Part shown: positions 11,363 to 23,400 of the stretch, one piece after another
How the letters are laid out: each line of letters begins with the position of its first letter
Position numbering within the stretch: the first letter of the stretch is position 1
Assembly: GCA_029747015.1 (NCBI GenBank)
Contig: JAKOGI010000357.1
Location: forward strand, 248,001-312,000
Direction: 5' to 3'
From: Carnegiea gigantea
Taxonomy: Eukaryota; Streptophyta; Magnoliopsida; Caryophyllales; Cactaceae
DNA length: 64,000 nucleotides
Position numbers and translations under genes: made by a program
Notes under the pieces: generated by a model
Database searches by the model: none
What the model saw: the letters and a program-made list of their open reading frames with translations, nothing else
What the model was told of the DNA's origin: nothing

Positions 11363-12566
11363 TGTAATGTCCTAACTTGTGATTACCTTAATAATCTAAA
11401 CCTGGGCACTATTATCGTCCTAGAGAGGATGATGCTTGCATTTTGATGACCCTTGGCTTATGGAACGTCACTGTGTGCTCGTTTAAACTCCATTGGTACT
11501 CCTCTCGCCTCTAGGAGTTGTTAGATATGGACTTCACTATTGGTTCACGTCCACATAAAAACATAAAATATTTGAATAGTGAGCTGTAATTCAATACGTT
11601 TACTCCTATACTATTAACATATAAATTCATTTTTCTGTGAGATGCAACATTTCAATTCATTTTAGTTTGAAATAAGGAAAAAAGCGAATTATGTTAAAAT
11701 TGTTACTACTTATTATTTGAAAGTGGAACCCAAACTGATGAGCTCTTATGTACAATGCAATTATTAAACAAGTGTAGCCCTACTGGGGTGATCAGGCAGC
11801 ATGACCTGAGGCCGTCCAGGTGGATTGAATGGCATAAAACCTGACAATTGATAACTGATGGGTCCATGGCAAAACAATGTTTGAAAATGATTTATTATAC
11901 CTAGAAGATATATCTCTCTGTTGTGAAAATAATGGTTTACCGCTCAACGAAGATGGAAGTGACCTCACTTCTTAACGGTGAAAGGAAAAAAGGATGCGTG
12001 GGAGTTCGTTGAAATGAGGGGAGGGGTTAGTTCATATATATATTTTTTGACACCCTCTCCCCCTAAATATTTATGCTATTTTCCAAAAATCTGACATATT
12101 TTTTCTTAAAAAATGTTAGATATTTTTTTAAAAAAAAATATAAGATATTTTTACAAATATCCTAGCTATTTTTCCCTAAAAAAAATCCCAGATATTTCTC
12201 CAAAAATCATAGATATTTTTCAAAAGATCTTAGATATTTTTCCCAAAAAATTCATAGATATTTTTATGCTATTATTATTTATTTTGGTTATTCATGTTAT
12301 TGTTTTGTTTCCTTAGTAGAAGTAAGTAAATTATATAAAACATTTAATGAGTTTATAACTATGTCTTTCAATCATTTGCATAAATACACTACTGTTGAAT
12401 GACTTTATGCGAGTCATTGCTAAATTTGTTTTTGAGGCCACTTCATCGCAAAGTCAGCCAGTAATTGCCTAAATGTTTCAAATATCGAATTGAAATACAG
12501 GCACTCAACTTTATTACATTATGATTAATTAAAGTAATTAACATATATTAGGTTCAGGTCATTACA
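11363..12566 (-). mobile_element. 3' LTR of X2 (minus strand)
   Basis: This 1204 bp LTR has inverted TGTAATG/CATTACA ends. It carries a minus-strand TATA-like stretch at 12034-12042 and the ATATCT-rich array at 12070-12270. On its right is the polypurine tract (minus strand TTTTAAGGAGGGAATGT), so it is the 3' LTR of the element to its right. It lacks the SINE insert present in its counterpart at 3152-4820. Confidence 0.7.
12070..12270. repeat. AT-rich array of ATATCTNAGATTTTT-like units in LTR
   Basis: Degenerate units of about 20-30 bp centre on the near-palindrome AAATCTTAGATATTTTT. Sister arrays lie at 1440-1600, 2335-2450, 9640-9800 and 10545-10670 (opposite orientation), and at 3940-4050 and 17380-17560 (same orientation). 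Every array is placed just upstream of the LTR TATA box, so it belongs to U3. Copy number differs between LTRs. Confidence 0.6.
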
Positions 12567-15500
12567 ACATTCCCTCCTTAAAATAACTTTATTCCTTTAA
12601 ACTTGTAAACTAGAAAGAAGCTTGGAACTACCACTCACTACATGTCCTTCAGTTTTCCAAGTGACTTATGATATGGCATGGTTAGCCGACAAGTGCTAAA
12701 CTAAAAATGCTCTAATTGTGACATTGTCGCATCTATGCTTGAAAATTTACACAAGGTGCTTCTCAAAGACAAAGTTCTGTAGGTTCCATTACCCACTCCA
12801 CAACTAGATAAGATTTTCTCCATCCAAAGATCAGTTTTGGTAGAGTATTGCACTCTATTAATTTTTTTTCCCCTGCATGATAATTCATTATCGTAACCAC
12901 CCAGTACATCAACTCCTAAATTTACCTTACACTATTCAACGTGTGTTATAAGAACTCCTTTATCATAGTTTCTCTTCAGCCTCTTTGTAAAGCAAAAGCT
13001 TATGCTAATGGGGGGAAATTAATGTGTATGAGTCAAGAATGCATATGCAAAAATTTATTAAATACTATGTCCTAATTGAGATTTAACAACTTCTATAAGG
13101 TCCCCAAATTTAAATCTGTCTTTAAACTGGCACTTATATTGATTGTTGATGGGGATGATCATGATATAAACTTTCAAAATTATCTCTCCTTCCCATCATT
13201 CACCAAGTCGCTATCATGTTAATCCCTTAATGAATCCCAATCCAAATTGCACCACTTGTAGGGTTCAATGATCCCTTTATAGCAACCATATATCATAGGG
13301 ACTTATGACCACACTTATAGCCCATGCAATGATCAATTCCATGATATTTATCGAAATGAAGATCGTTAGACTAGCTAGTTAAAATAGAAGCGCTTACAAA
13401 AATGTTTCTTAAGCAAAATAAAAAGGGAACATGTATGATTATGAAGACATGAAATAAGAGTAACAAAGAGAAAATTAACAAATAACGACCAAGTAAGTAT
13501 CCTATGATGACACTTTACATAAGAAATCAAACAACTCTCACTAAGGCACCTATTTGGTGATTGTAGGAAAAGAAATTTGAGTAACATAGTGGTAGAATTT
13601 GTAACAGAACTTATGTCACTATAAATAATGGGAAGGAATGATAATCGTATGGGTTTTAATAGCAAGAAACGGGTAAAGGCAAATATCCAGGAAGTGACAA
13701 GCCCAAATTGATAATTAAGTAGGTGGATTCTCTACTGATTGTTGTTGTCTGTATCAGGGTATCTATTCGAGATAAAGAGTAGGAATATATTTCTGTTATT
13801 TTCTTCTCAAGATTCCTTTGTTGTTCAGAGTTCTATCGTAAGGTTTGAATGTTTAAATGATAATTGGAAACAAGCTAGATGAATTATAAATTCTACAAAG
13901 GAAGCCTATTTTATAAACAAGAAGTAACAAGAATTACAAAAACAAATAAGAGGCAAGTTATAGACTAATTCACAAGTAGACACTATAATTACAAAGAGGA
14001 ATATATCAAATGGTGGGTGGTAAAAACTATGATGGAAAATTTAGTTGTCATCTGAGAGACATCATGGATATCATAAGAAATTAACGAAAGCTGCAAAAGT
14101 ACCAAAGAGGATACCAACAAGTTAGGTAGAAAGCAAGTTATTTGTAAACAAAATTACACCTCTACAAAACAAGTAAAACTTGCGATTGGCATATGTAACA
14201 AGGTTTAAGAAAAAGAAATTAAAAATATTATGATATATCAAATTTCAGCAAAAGCTTGGTTCTTTTGGATTTTTGAGGTAAAGGAAGTTCTATTCTTTAA
14301 TTTAAGAATAGCAAGAGAATGTCAACAATGGCTTCCAATGAGTTGGTTCTCTAGCCAAAGCATTAGTATGACCAACTTGATGCAATAATTTGGGTAGAAA
14401 GGTTTGGAAACATTGATGTTCCTGAGGGAAATGAGAGTGTCAGATATGCTGTTGCTTATATAGAGCAAGTTCAAGATAATGATAAGGTTAAGTAGAAAGT
14501 TGATCCAAACTATACATCAGAAGAATATGATATTAAATCTTTTATAGGAATGCAGTGAAAGGCAACACTATGGAATTATTAGCAAAGATAGGGGAAGGAC
14601 AAGCTTCATAATTTTATATTAAGATAAGACCTCACAAGGTGGTTTAACTGTAAGAAGCATCTCTAGCAAAGTAACATCATACTTTTATGAGAATATAGAA
14701 TAAATATAACCGAACTGTAATGTGGGTTAGGATTTATTGAAATAGGGTAAGCTTTGACTAGCACTCAAGTGTCATCAAAGAAGTCATAATTTTTCGGTGG
14801 AAGGAGAACATTTTGGTGAATTCTACATCTATACGTGATTATAGGCTTTCACTCAACAGTATAAAAGTTCTTGTAAATGGCATTGCCGGAGTTTGAATTG
14901 CTACGAGTAAGGCACACATACTTCTCAAGCCTTGGAGGAACGACACGGATACCTCACTTATTCTATATGGCCTCTTCTTGCTAAACTAAAATTTCAATTT
15001 TGTATATGTCAAGTATAATATCCAACTCCCTTTATGACGTCATACATAATACTTGAGACTGTGCAATTCTTGGATACAAAGACAGATTTCCTTGGCATTA
15101 CATATTGTGCCATACTACTGCCGAAGCTTTTAAATTCTACATTACCTAAATGTTATGTTGTCATTATCTTATACTCGTCATCACTATTTACTTTATTGGA
15201 TAGCATATGAGTCAAGACTGCAGGAATTCCTTTGATAATCATTGCTCATATTAACCATAATATGAACTCAAGCATTTTTAGCATTTACTATTTTTATTCC
15301 GCCTTACAGTATTCCAAAGAGGAAGATGATACCATAGGCCCTTTAATAAACCTTGTGTACCCTTAATAATACTAACTCTCAATTTCCATCGATCACTAGT
15401 TTATCTTTGAGTTCTTGCTTCCTCTAACATATTAGCACGCAAACAACTGCTCAATGCCTTCAAAATGCCATCACCAACTTGATTATTCAACCATAAATGC

Positions 15501-16554
15501 TTGTGCGTCTTATTTGGTTCAAGCACTATTCTATCCTTAATAATTTCAGAGGCATGTTGTTCTCTCTACATGTTTACTACATAAGGTTATGCTTCTAAAT
15601 GAACATTTTTCAATAGCCTCAACACCCACACATCTGATCGCATGTGTATGCCGCAATTATGGAAGAATAATAAATTCTTCTATTCTCACAAAGCTTCCCC
15701 AAGAGCCTTCTAGTATTATCATCACTCGTCAAAGTACTCACACATATTAATCAAGATTAACCTCATAGTAGTCTCCCATATAGATGTGGTACAATAAATC
15801 ACAACCTTGGTTCTTTAAATGGTCTCCCCTGTCTTTTTTTTTTTAAGAAATCCATCTACTTTACCATGTCTAATAGGAGTCTAAGACCTATATAAATTTA
15901 GTTACTAGACTCAGTCATGATACAACAAAACCTCCTCAGCCAAATATCCTTAATTTAAGTTATATAACCCAAATGAAGGAATACTTTATCATTCTTGTCC
16001 CTTTGTTCAGTGTCACCCACTTTAACATATTGTCAAATGCACATAAACATACTATCTACTTATTATTACATAGAATGTCGTACAAAATTTGTATATTGCG
16101 TTGGAAAAGACACCCCACAACCTTGCTAGTATGTGTATTTACCAACAATCAAGTTTGATAGCGTTATAACTCCACATAATAAGCTCTACCTTAACTGCTA
16201 ATCTTTATAGGTTATTACACATGCTCTATCATTGTTGGTCCTTCGTAGGTTCCATATGGCATAAAGCAATAAGGTGATTAAGTTTAAAACATACTTGAAT
16301 ACGGCATATAGTTTGACATTATATGAACTTTGCTGAAATTCTATAACCTAGTTGCATGGGTGAAAGGCAAGGTGGTCTCCTTAGTACCTTATCAAATCAT
16401 TAGGAAAAGATAACACATAGATGAATAGGATGCACATTTCAATTTATGTGTTCCCTATTCTAAGGTTTAAAACTCACCATGTCTCTCCTAACAAAACTAA
16501 CAACCTCTTATGGCTTACAGTGACCCCAGCTAAACCTGGCTCTAACACCACAAC
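12567..16554 (-). mobile_element. Internal region of degenerate Ty3/gypsy element X2
   Basis: This 3988 bp region lies between a 3' LTR (11363-12566) and a 5' LTR (16555-17851). It has a polypurine tract at its left end and a primer binding site at its right end. It aligns with 4821-9165 but is about 360 bp shorter. A chromodomain-like remnant is readable at 12632-12712. There is no intact frame; the 96-codon minus frame at 13375-13665 does not resemble a retroelement protein and is broken in the sister copy. Confidence 0.65.
16533..16550 (-). other. Primer binding site of X2
   Basis: The minus strand reads TGGTGTTAGAGCCAGGTT, which differs at two positions from the canonical initiator Met tRNA site TGGTATCAGAGCCAGGTT. 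It lies 4 bp from the 5' LTR end at 16555, on the internal side. It is the best-preserved primer site of this family in the window and fixes the minus orientation. Confidence 0.75.
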
Positions 16555-17851
16555 TGTAATGCTCCAACTTGTGATTACCTAGATAATTGAAATCTCAGTA
16601 GCTAATAATGTGGAGGAATGAGGTTAGGACATTACCGCCGTCCTAAAGAAGACAAGGCTTGCATTTTAATGACACTCGCCTTATGGAAAGTTACTGTGAG
16701 CTTATTTAAACTCCATTGGCACTCTTCCCGCTTCTAGGTGTTGTCAGGTATGGACTTCACAATTGGTTCACCTAAACATAAAAACACAAAATATTTGAAT
16801 AGTGAGCCAACACTAAACACGTTTACTCTTATACTGTAAAGATAGAAATTTATTTTCGTTGATAGGCAGCATTTCAATTCGTTTTAGTTCGAAATTAGGG
16901 AGAAAGAGAATTATGTTAAAACTAGTACTGGAGATTTTCTAAAAGTGGAACCCAAATTAATGAACTCATATGTACAAAGCGATCATTGAATAGATGTACA
17001 CCTGCCAGACCGATCTGACCTGATGCTGCACGGGCGAACTGAAGGATGTAAGCCCTGATAATTGATGACTGGTGGGTCCACTTGATTATATTGCAAAAGA
17101 ATGCTTGAAAATAATCTATTAAATAACTGTACCTTTTGATATTTTAGCATGTGTAAAAATATGTGAATTTTCAGAAAGTACAGACAGTAAACGTATGTGA
17201 AAAATATATCTCTTTCTTGAAAAACTAATGGTTTACAACTCGGCAACGATGGAAGTGGCCTCCTTTCTTGAATGTTGAAAGGAGCAGGAGAAAGAGGATG
17301 CGTAGGAGTTCGTTGAAATGAGGAGTTAGTTTATATATATGTTTTGACACCCCATCCCCCTAAATATGTGGGATATTTTCTAAAACTATGAGATATTTTC
17401 CCAACAATCTTAGATTTTTTTGTTAAAAAAATCTTAGATATTTTATAAAAATGTGAGATATTTTTCAAAAAACCTCAGATATTTTTCCAAAAATATCTGA
17501 TATTTTTCGAGAAATCTTTGATGTTTTTTGAAAAAAAAAACTTAGATATTTTTATGGTATTATTATTTATTTTGGTTATTCACATTATTGTTTTATTTAC
17601 TTAGCAGAAGCAAGTACATTAGATAAAGCATTGAACGCATTGATAACTATGTCTTTCAATCGTTAGCATAAATATGATAGTATTGAATGACTTTATGCGA
17701 GGCATTGCTAAATCTGATTCTGATGTCACTTTGTCATCTCAGCCTCTAATTGCATAAATGTTTCAATTATCAAATTGAAATGCGGGCACTTTACTTTATT
17801 AGATTATAATTAAGTAAAGTAATTAACATAGATTAGGTCTGGGCCATTACA
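16555..17851 (-). mobile_element. 5' LTR of X2 (clean copy)
   Basis: This is a full LTR of 1297 bp with TGTAATG/CATTACA ends, a TATA box at 17331-17340 (minus strand) and the ATATCT array at 17380-17560. It is the only LTR of the family here that carries no insertion or inverted partner. The flanks of X2 (just left of 11363 and just right of 17851) show no matching 5 bp target duplication, so the left end was probably formed by recombination. Confidence 0.7.
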
Positions 17852-18389
17852 TGACTTTTTTTGGAATAATAGTATCTTAGATAACCAAATCAAAGGGTTG
17901 ATTTAAATCAAGAAGACTTACATTAATACAATTCCTTCTTTATTTGCAAGATCTCTCCTATAAACACGGGAGTTTCTAATTACTTTGTTAGACAAACGGC
18001 TCTTTTTCTCCGTATAGGGCTAATCTCACCGATATCGAACTTCAGTCGTACCTAGTCTTGTGTAGCTTGGCAGATGCTTTCTTCTTATTAAGGAGATCAT
18101 GGTGCTCATCGTTGTTCTTCTTTCGCACTCTTGGATGTCTCCTGTCTAGATTAGCATCATCCTTTAACTATCGACCTTGCCTCTAGTATTGTAGGGGGGC
18201 CTACTGGTCCTTGACTTATCGTTTTAAGGCTCCATGCTGATTTTTTAGAGCTAAAGGCATCCGATTCTGTATTACTTTCAAGGCCTTGATCTCCTCCATA
18301 AATGAGCCCACAGCTCCGTTCAGCACCTCATTGACTTGAGTTGTGACCAATTGCGTAGCTAGTTTGTGGAGTTCTTCTCACCTCATTGA

Positions 18390-19045
18390 CTTGACCCAGA
18401 CCCACTGGACCAGCCACAAATTAGAGATTTTGAGCTCAATCAGTTGGAATCGGGTGAGTCTTAAGTATGTCTGGGTCTTAATGGTCGTAGGTCGAGTTTG
18501 GGTTTGAGTGTGAATATTGGACATTTCAAACCCAATCTGAGAACCACTTAAGACTTGATAATATTTTTCTTATTTTTTAAATATGTGGCAATTGAATGAA
18601 TTGAATAGTTCACTAAACCCTACCTTAAGTCACCAAGTTTATGGTATGACTTTCTCTGCCGCTTCCGTTCTCCTACTCCTCATTCTTTAATCACTATGGC
18701 ATCTCTCTCAAACCACTGTCGCCGGTTGACAATCGCCATTCACTCGATACCGATATTGCATATCGGCATTCCACCAGATTTATTCTCTTGCTAGAAGTAT
18801 ATGTGATAATATTCAACATCAGATTTATTCTCTTCGTAGAAACGTGTGTGATAATATTCAATATGATAGAGAACAGAATATTTGGCTGCTACTTGCTCCG
18901 TTAGATCTATAAAATCTGGGTCTAGATCCCATCTTCATAGACCCATCGAGTCTGGATCGAATTTGGTCTGGATTCAGAAAAATAAATGGGTCTGAATCTG
19001 TGTATTGACCCAGATCCAAACCATGGCCGTCCCCATGAGGAGCTA
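18390..19045. mobile_element. GGGTC-rich hAT-type MITE-like insertion
   Basis: The block has GGGTCTGG / CCAGACCC-type words at both ends (18395-18560 and 18905-19030) around an AT-rich middle. This composition is shared with the better-defined hAT MITEs at 19490, 22340 and 31483. It interrupts the retroelement remnant of 17852-19250. Clean terminal repeats or target duplications were not found, so the edges are approximate. Confidence 0.35.
18776..18866. repeat. 45 bp tandem duplication
   Basis: Two adjacent copies start AGATTTATTCTCTT (18776-18820 and 18821-18866) and share a GTGATAATATTCAA end, with several differences between copies. It lies in non-coding DNA. Confidence 0.7.
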
Positions 19046-19489
19046 CTATGGCCGAAGCCTATTCTAGAGAAGTGTTTTCATATCCATCTTCCACGACGTG
19101 GCCTTAATCTCGGAGTTGTTCTTTATGCGTGACATCTATGCCCACCTTCTTCTTTCCCTTCATGGTTCTTTTTGGTTACATGACTTTCTCAATTCCCCAC
19201 AAGTGGCACCAAAATGCTTCGGCTAAAGGTAGAGAGAATTCTTTTGGGTTAGGGTACTTGGCTGGGACCTGAGAAGGAGCAATGCCAGATTGCAGAACCT
19301 ATAGAAGACACAACAATGGTGCATGTGGTTTTTCTCCTTTAAAGAGTCTCTGACACGCAGAGAGGAAATTGAGAATCAGTGACGAATGTAGACAAAAATG
19401 CTAAGACTACTTCATCTATCTTTTAGACGATAGTTCTAGCCTACTTACATAGGTGCTTAGAGGAGATTTTAGACATGTTACACTAGGAC

Positions 19490-19795
19490 TAGACCTAGCA
19501 AATGGGTCATTCGATTCGAGTACGGATTGAATCAAATTTGGATCCGGTCATGTTCTGGGTAAGTGACATTTCGGGTCACTTTGATTTGGGTCGGCTATGG
19601 TTCGATTCGGGTCAACTAATTTTTGGCCAAATACGTTCGTCATGCCAAAAAAAACAACTTCGTAGAAAATTTTGGGTCGGGTCAATTCAAGTTTCGGGTC
19701 CACTTAGGAATAAGCATATTTCGGATGTCGGGTCAGGTATGGGTCTAAGTCATTCGGTTTGGATTTCGTATCTCGAATCAGTTTTGTCAAACCTA
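19490..19795. mobile_element. hAT-type MITE, 306 bp
   Basis: It begins TAGACCTAGCAAATGGGTC and ends TTTTGTCAAACCTA, so the termini are imperfect inverted repeats (TAGACCTAGCAAA against TAGGTTTGACAAA). The body is rich in GGGTC and TTCGGGTC words. The flanks ACTAGGAC (19482-19489) and GCTATGAC (19796-19803) match at 6 of 8 bases, as expected for an old 8 bp hAT target duplication. An ORF of 105 codons across it is an artefact of the repeat and encodes nothing recognised. Confidence 0.6.
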
Positions 19796-20164
19796 GCTAT
19801 GACTTTTTCATCGATTTGATCCTCAAAAATATTTGTCTTTTTGGAGGAGATTGCATGAGAGCAAAGCATATTCTCCTCTTCCTCGGTGTGATGAGTGCTG
19901 AGGGATATCGATCCACGTTTCCGATTGGGCTTCCCTTATGATATCATTCTAAGATCCAAGGTTGGATATTTAGGTATATGACCCCAGTTTATCCTATTGG
20001 GCTTGATGCTTTGATTAAAATTTTAGCCCAACTTTGGATCCCAGCTAAACCAATGATATACAACACTGGGGAATGTGCGAGAGCATTTATGTTACATATC
20101 GCCATTGAGGAGAAATTGGACTGCCTAGGATCAACAAATAGTGAGCATTCTGGTTTTTGTTTTT

Positions 20165-20197
20165 TGGAGGGGGGCGGGGGCGGGGGCGGGAGCGGGG
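20165..20197 (+). repeat. G-rich GGGGGC microsatellite
   Basis: This run of GGGGGC-type hexamers has at least four G-tracts of four or more, so it could form a G-quadruplex. It lies about 250 bp beyond the GST stop codon, on the strand opposite the gene. Confidence 0.7.
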
Positions 20198-20220
20198 TTA
20201 TGCAAAAAGCTTAAATGTTA

Positions 20221-20262
20221 TTTGAACATACATGAAATTTATTTGAACATACATGAAATTTA
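20221..20262. repeat. 21 bp perfect tandem duplication
   Basis: Two exact copies of a 21 bp unit that starts TTTGAACATACATGAAATT lie at 20221-20241 and 20242-20262, downstream of the GST gene. Confidence 0.85.
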
Positions 20263-20445
20263 GACTAATTACATGAGGACAAGACTAAATATATTTAGAC
20301 TTTTTCAACCCCTTTTGAAACCAATTGATCATATCCGGTCTCATTATTGTTTATCATTTCAGTTCAAACAAAACAAAAAATTAAAAAGCCTTCATAAAAC
20401 AAGTTTATTTGCATAAAGCAACAGGGGAAAATAACTTGTTTATGT

Positions 20446-23400
20446 TCAGTTAGAAGCCCTGGAAGCTTGAATCTGAGGCCTGAAGTAGTCAACCGAACGG
20501 TCTCGTGGGGGGTGATTTTCTTTGATGATATTGCAGCTGGTATATTCGTGAGCCCATTCATACAAGCAAGGGTGTTTCTCCTTTGTAAGCATTTCCTGCC
20601 CTAATGCTTCTTCAATGGCTCCAAGGTAATAGCCAATGACATTGCCGACTATGTCTACAAACCCCACTCTCTCCCCTCCAAAAAACTTCTTACCCTGAAT
20701 CTCCTCCTCTAGGAAGCTTAGGTTCTCTTGTACCTCTTCGAACGCCTTCTCCTGCTCATCCACTGGCCCCCATGAAGCTTTCACTACAGATTTCAAGCAC
20801 TGCACAATTCAGTTTTGTTAGCTCGTCTATTATTTAAGACTATGCCATCTTCTTCTGTCTTGCACGTGTGGAGGGGTTAAACTCATGGTGCTGCCACTGC
20901 GCCACATATAATATGTTAGTAGATACTAATCTTTGAACATAATCCTGAAAGGCCAATTATTAGACATTAACTTTTGATTATTTCATTCAGCTAAATAAGA
21001 AGGCGAACATAAATTATCAATGGCTTTGCCTGAAATTTTTTAGTTTTGGAATCGAGTTAGTATTGACCAAATAAAGAATAGAGTTCTCTCAGTAAAGATT
21101 TTCTCCATTCGCAATTCACAAGACCCAAATTTGAGATCGTGTTTAAGAGGTATTAGTATCAAAACACTTGAACCAATCTTTGTTGGTTGTGGCACTTGAA
21201 ATATGAAGTAATCTATTATCTAATTCTAGTTGACACCAATTGTGCTGTATAAATTTTGATCATCTGATTGTGCTTCCATGATTATCCTCTTTAACCTCTA
21301 TTATTGGGTAGGCGGCATTGAAACATTCGAATTGAGACAGAAATTCATATCTAAGCTTAAAACCTATTAAATCAAATTCATATCTAAAATTAACGCCTAT
21401 TAAATTAAATAATAATGAAATTAATTGAATAGCTATGAAAAAAAATAGCATAATGGACCAACTATGTAGAAAATGAGTCATAAATGGAACAACTTTTGTA
21501 TATGAAAGGACAAAAAAAATATGGAGAACTCATTTTTTCATATGAAAAGGACAAAACAGATATGATTCATTGTTGCTTACTGTTAAAGACATTTCAAAGA
21601 GTTGTAAAACATAAAACATTGGATGATAATAATCTATATTCGGCTTGTTGGTTGATAGTAATTCAAACTTTCACATTACATAGTAAGAATTTATGCATTA
21701 AATATGTTTCAATGTTTTTACACTAAAATTAATTTGAAGTTATTTTTAATCAATTTTGATATAAAAACATTAATTAAAATACACTCAAAATATGAATTAT
21801 TAGTCTCCAACGTTGAAGTTGGGATTATCGTTCTCCAAACACCCAAACTACAAACGGACATACAAATTATTATCATCTAGTGAAAACAGTAGACGGTCAA
21901 AGTCATGCCATAAAACAAGAAAAAGCCAGAGAATATCCAAATACATATACGCAGCCGCTCGACTATGTTATACTTCGACGACTATTGTGTTGGACGGAGC
22001 ACTCGTCAAGTCGTCATTCTACTTAATGAGCGAAGTGGCTCCTTCACAGGATTAGCTAGCGGTTACGTCTAGAGTTAGAAAAGTTTTATCTGATATAATT
22101 ATTTTATCTGATAAGATAGTCCAATTTGAACTTGATCTGAAGTTATTGAGAGAAATTTGAATCCGACACGAATCGAATCGATTTTGATCCGAAATTGACG
22201 CGGTTTGACCATTTAGCTTGAAAACATGTTATTTTTCAATTTTGAGTATATCTAAACTATTTGCAAGACTGATACGAAATTAAACCGTTTATTAAATGAG
22301 TCAACTCGGTCCGACCTGTTACCCAACTCTAGTTACATCTAAACTTGATAAATAGATCATTTAATTCTGATAAAGATCGGGTTAAGTTTGGATAAGATCA
22401 TATTTCGTGTTAAGTGACATTCTTGGATGGCTTAGTATAAATCGGATGAACTTTGCTTTGGGTCAACTCCGGCTCAATTAATTTTTGGTCCAATAAGCTT
22501 ATCAAGGGAAAATAAGAAACTTTATCAGAAATTTCGCGTCGAGTATGGCTCGGCTCGGGTCAATTTAGATTTCGGGTTTACTTTCTAGTGAGCTTATTTC
22601 AGACGTCTGATTGGGTATGAATTTGGGTTATTCTCTTTGATTTTCGAGTCTTGGGTCAGTTTTAATAAGTCTGGTTACATTCGATTGTAATATTTTGTTT
22701 CACAATTTTACATAAGTGTTCTAATAAATATACTCACACCGTTTTGTCTATTGTGGAATATTGAAAATACACAAATTCTTGGGTGAGGCCGTCTCATATA
22801 AGGCTTATTGTAAGAGAGATTCTTTCAGGGGTGACTTTTTTTTAAAAGATTTTGTAATGTCTAATAATATGTTTTGGAGTGACTTTTAAACTTATGGGTG
22901 ACTAATAGTTTGCTTAGGTGTGGTTATAATAAGAGTGACCCCGAGATGAAGTATTAATCATCCCAATCAATTATTAAGAGTCACTATAAAAGCATCCGTC
23001 TTATGATTAACTTATGTGGATGGTCGCACGCAGTCTTCACAATTGAAAATATATAAAAATTTATATTTAATACTATTGTTCAATAATTTATGCATGAAAT
23101 TTAATTTTCGTTATGACATAAAGAAATTAAATATTTTTGGCGACATCTATGGAATGGCCGTATCTAGACTTGGCAAATGGGTCATTCGGGTCGGGTACGG
23201 GTTGAGTCTGAGTTGAGTTAGGGTCAACTATGTTCGGGTCGGGTTCGGGTGAAGTTCGGGTTCGGGTCACTTACGAGTACCATGTTCGGGTCAGTAAGGG
23301 GTTTGGTTCGGGTGGAATTTGGGTCGGGTTTGTTTCGGATTGTCTACAGGAGCCCAGCTTAGATCGAATATGGGTCAAGTGTAATTTGGGATGGGTAGGA

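Larger units (their letters stand above)
17852..19250 (-). mobile_element. Decayed LTR-retrotransposon fragment (possible leader and gag)
   Basis: On the minus strand, TTTTGGTGCCACTTGTGGGG at about 19195-19215 resembles the TTTGGCGCC...GTGGGG motif that follows the 5' LTR in some Ty3/gypsy elements. Downstream on the same strand (to about 17900) short basic, charged peptides appear between stops, such as DRRHPRVRKK near 18130, consistent with a ruined gag. It is interrupted by GGGTC-rich insertions at about 18390-19045. Assignment is tentative; a search of the translated minus strand against retroelement gag proteins would decide. Confidence 0.35.

Noticed and set aside
19502..19819. A 105-codon plus-strand ORF
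   Set aside because: It is produced by GGGTC-type repeats of the hAT MITE at 19490-19795; the peptide is low complexity with no known domain.
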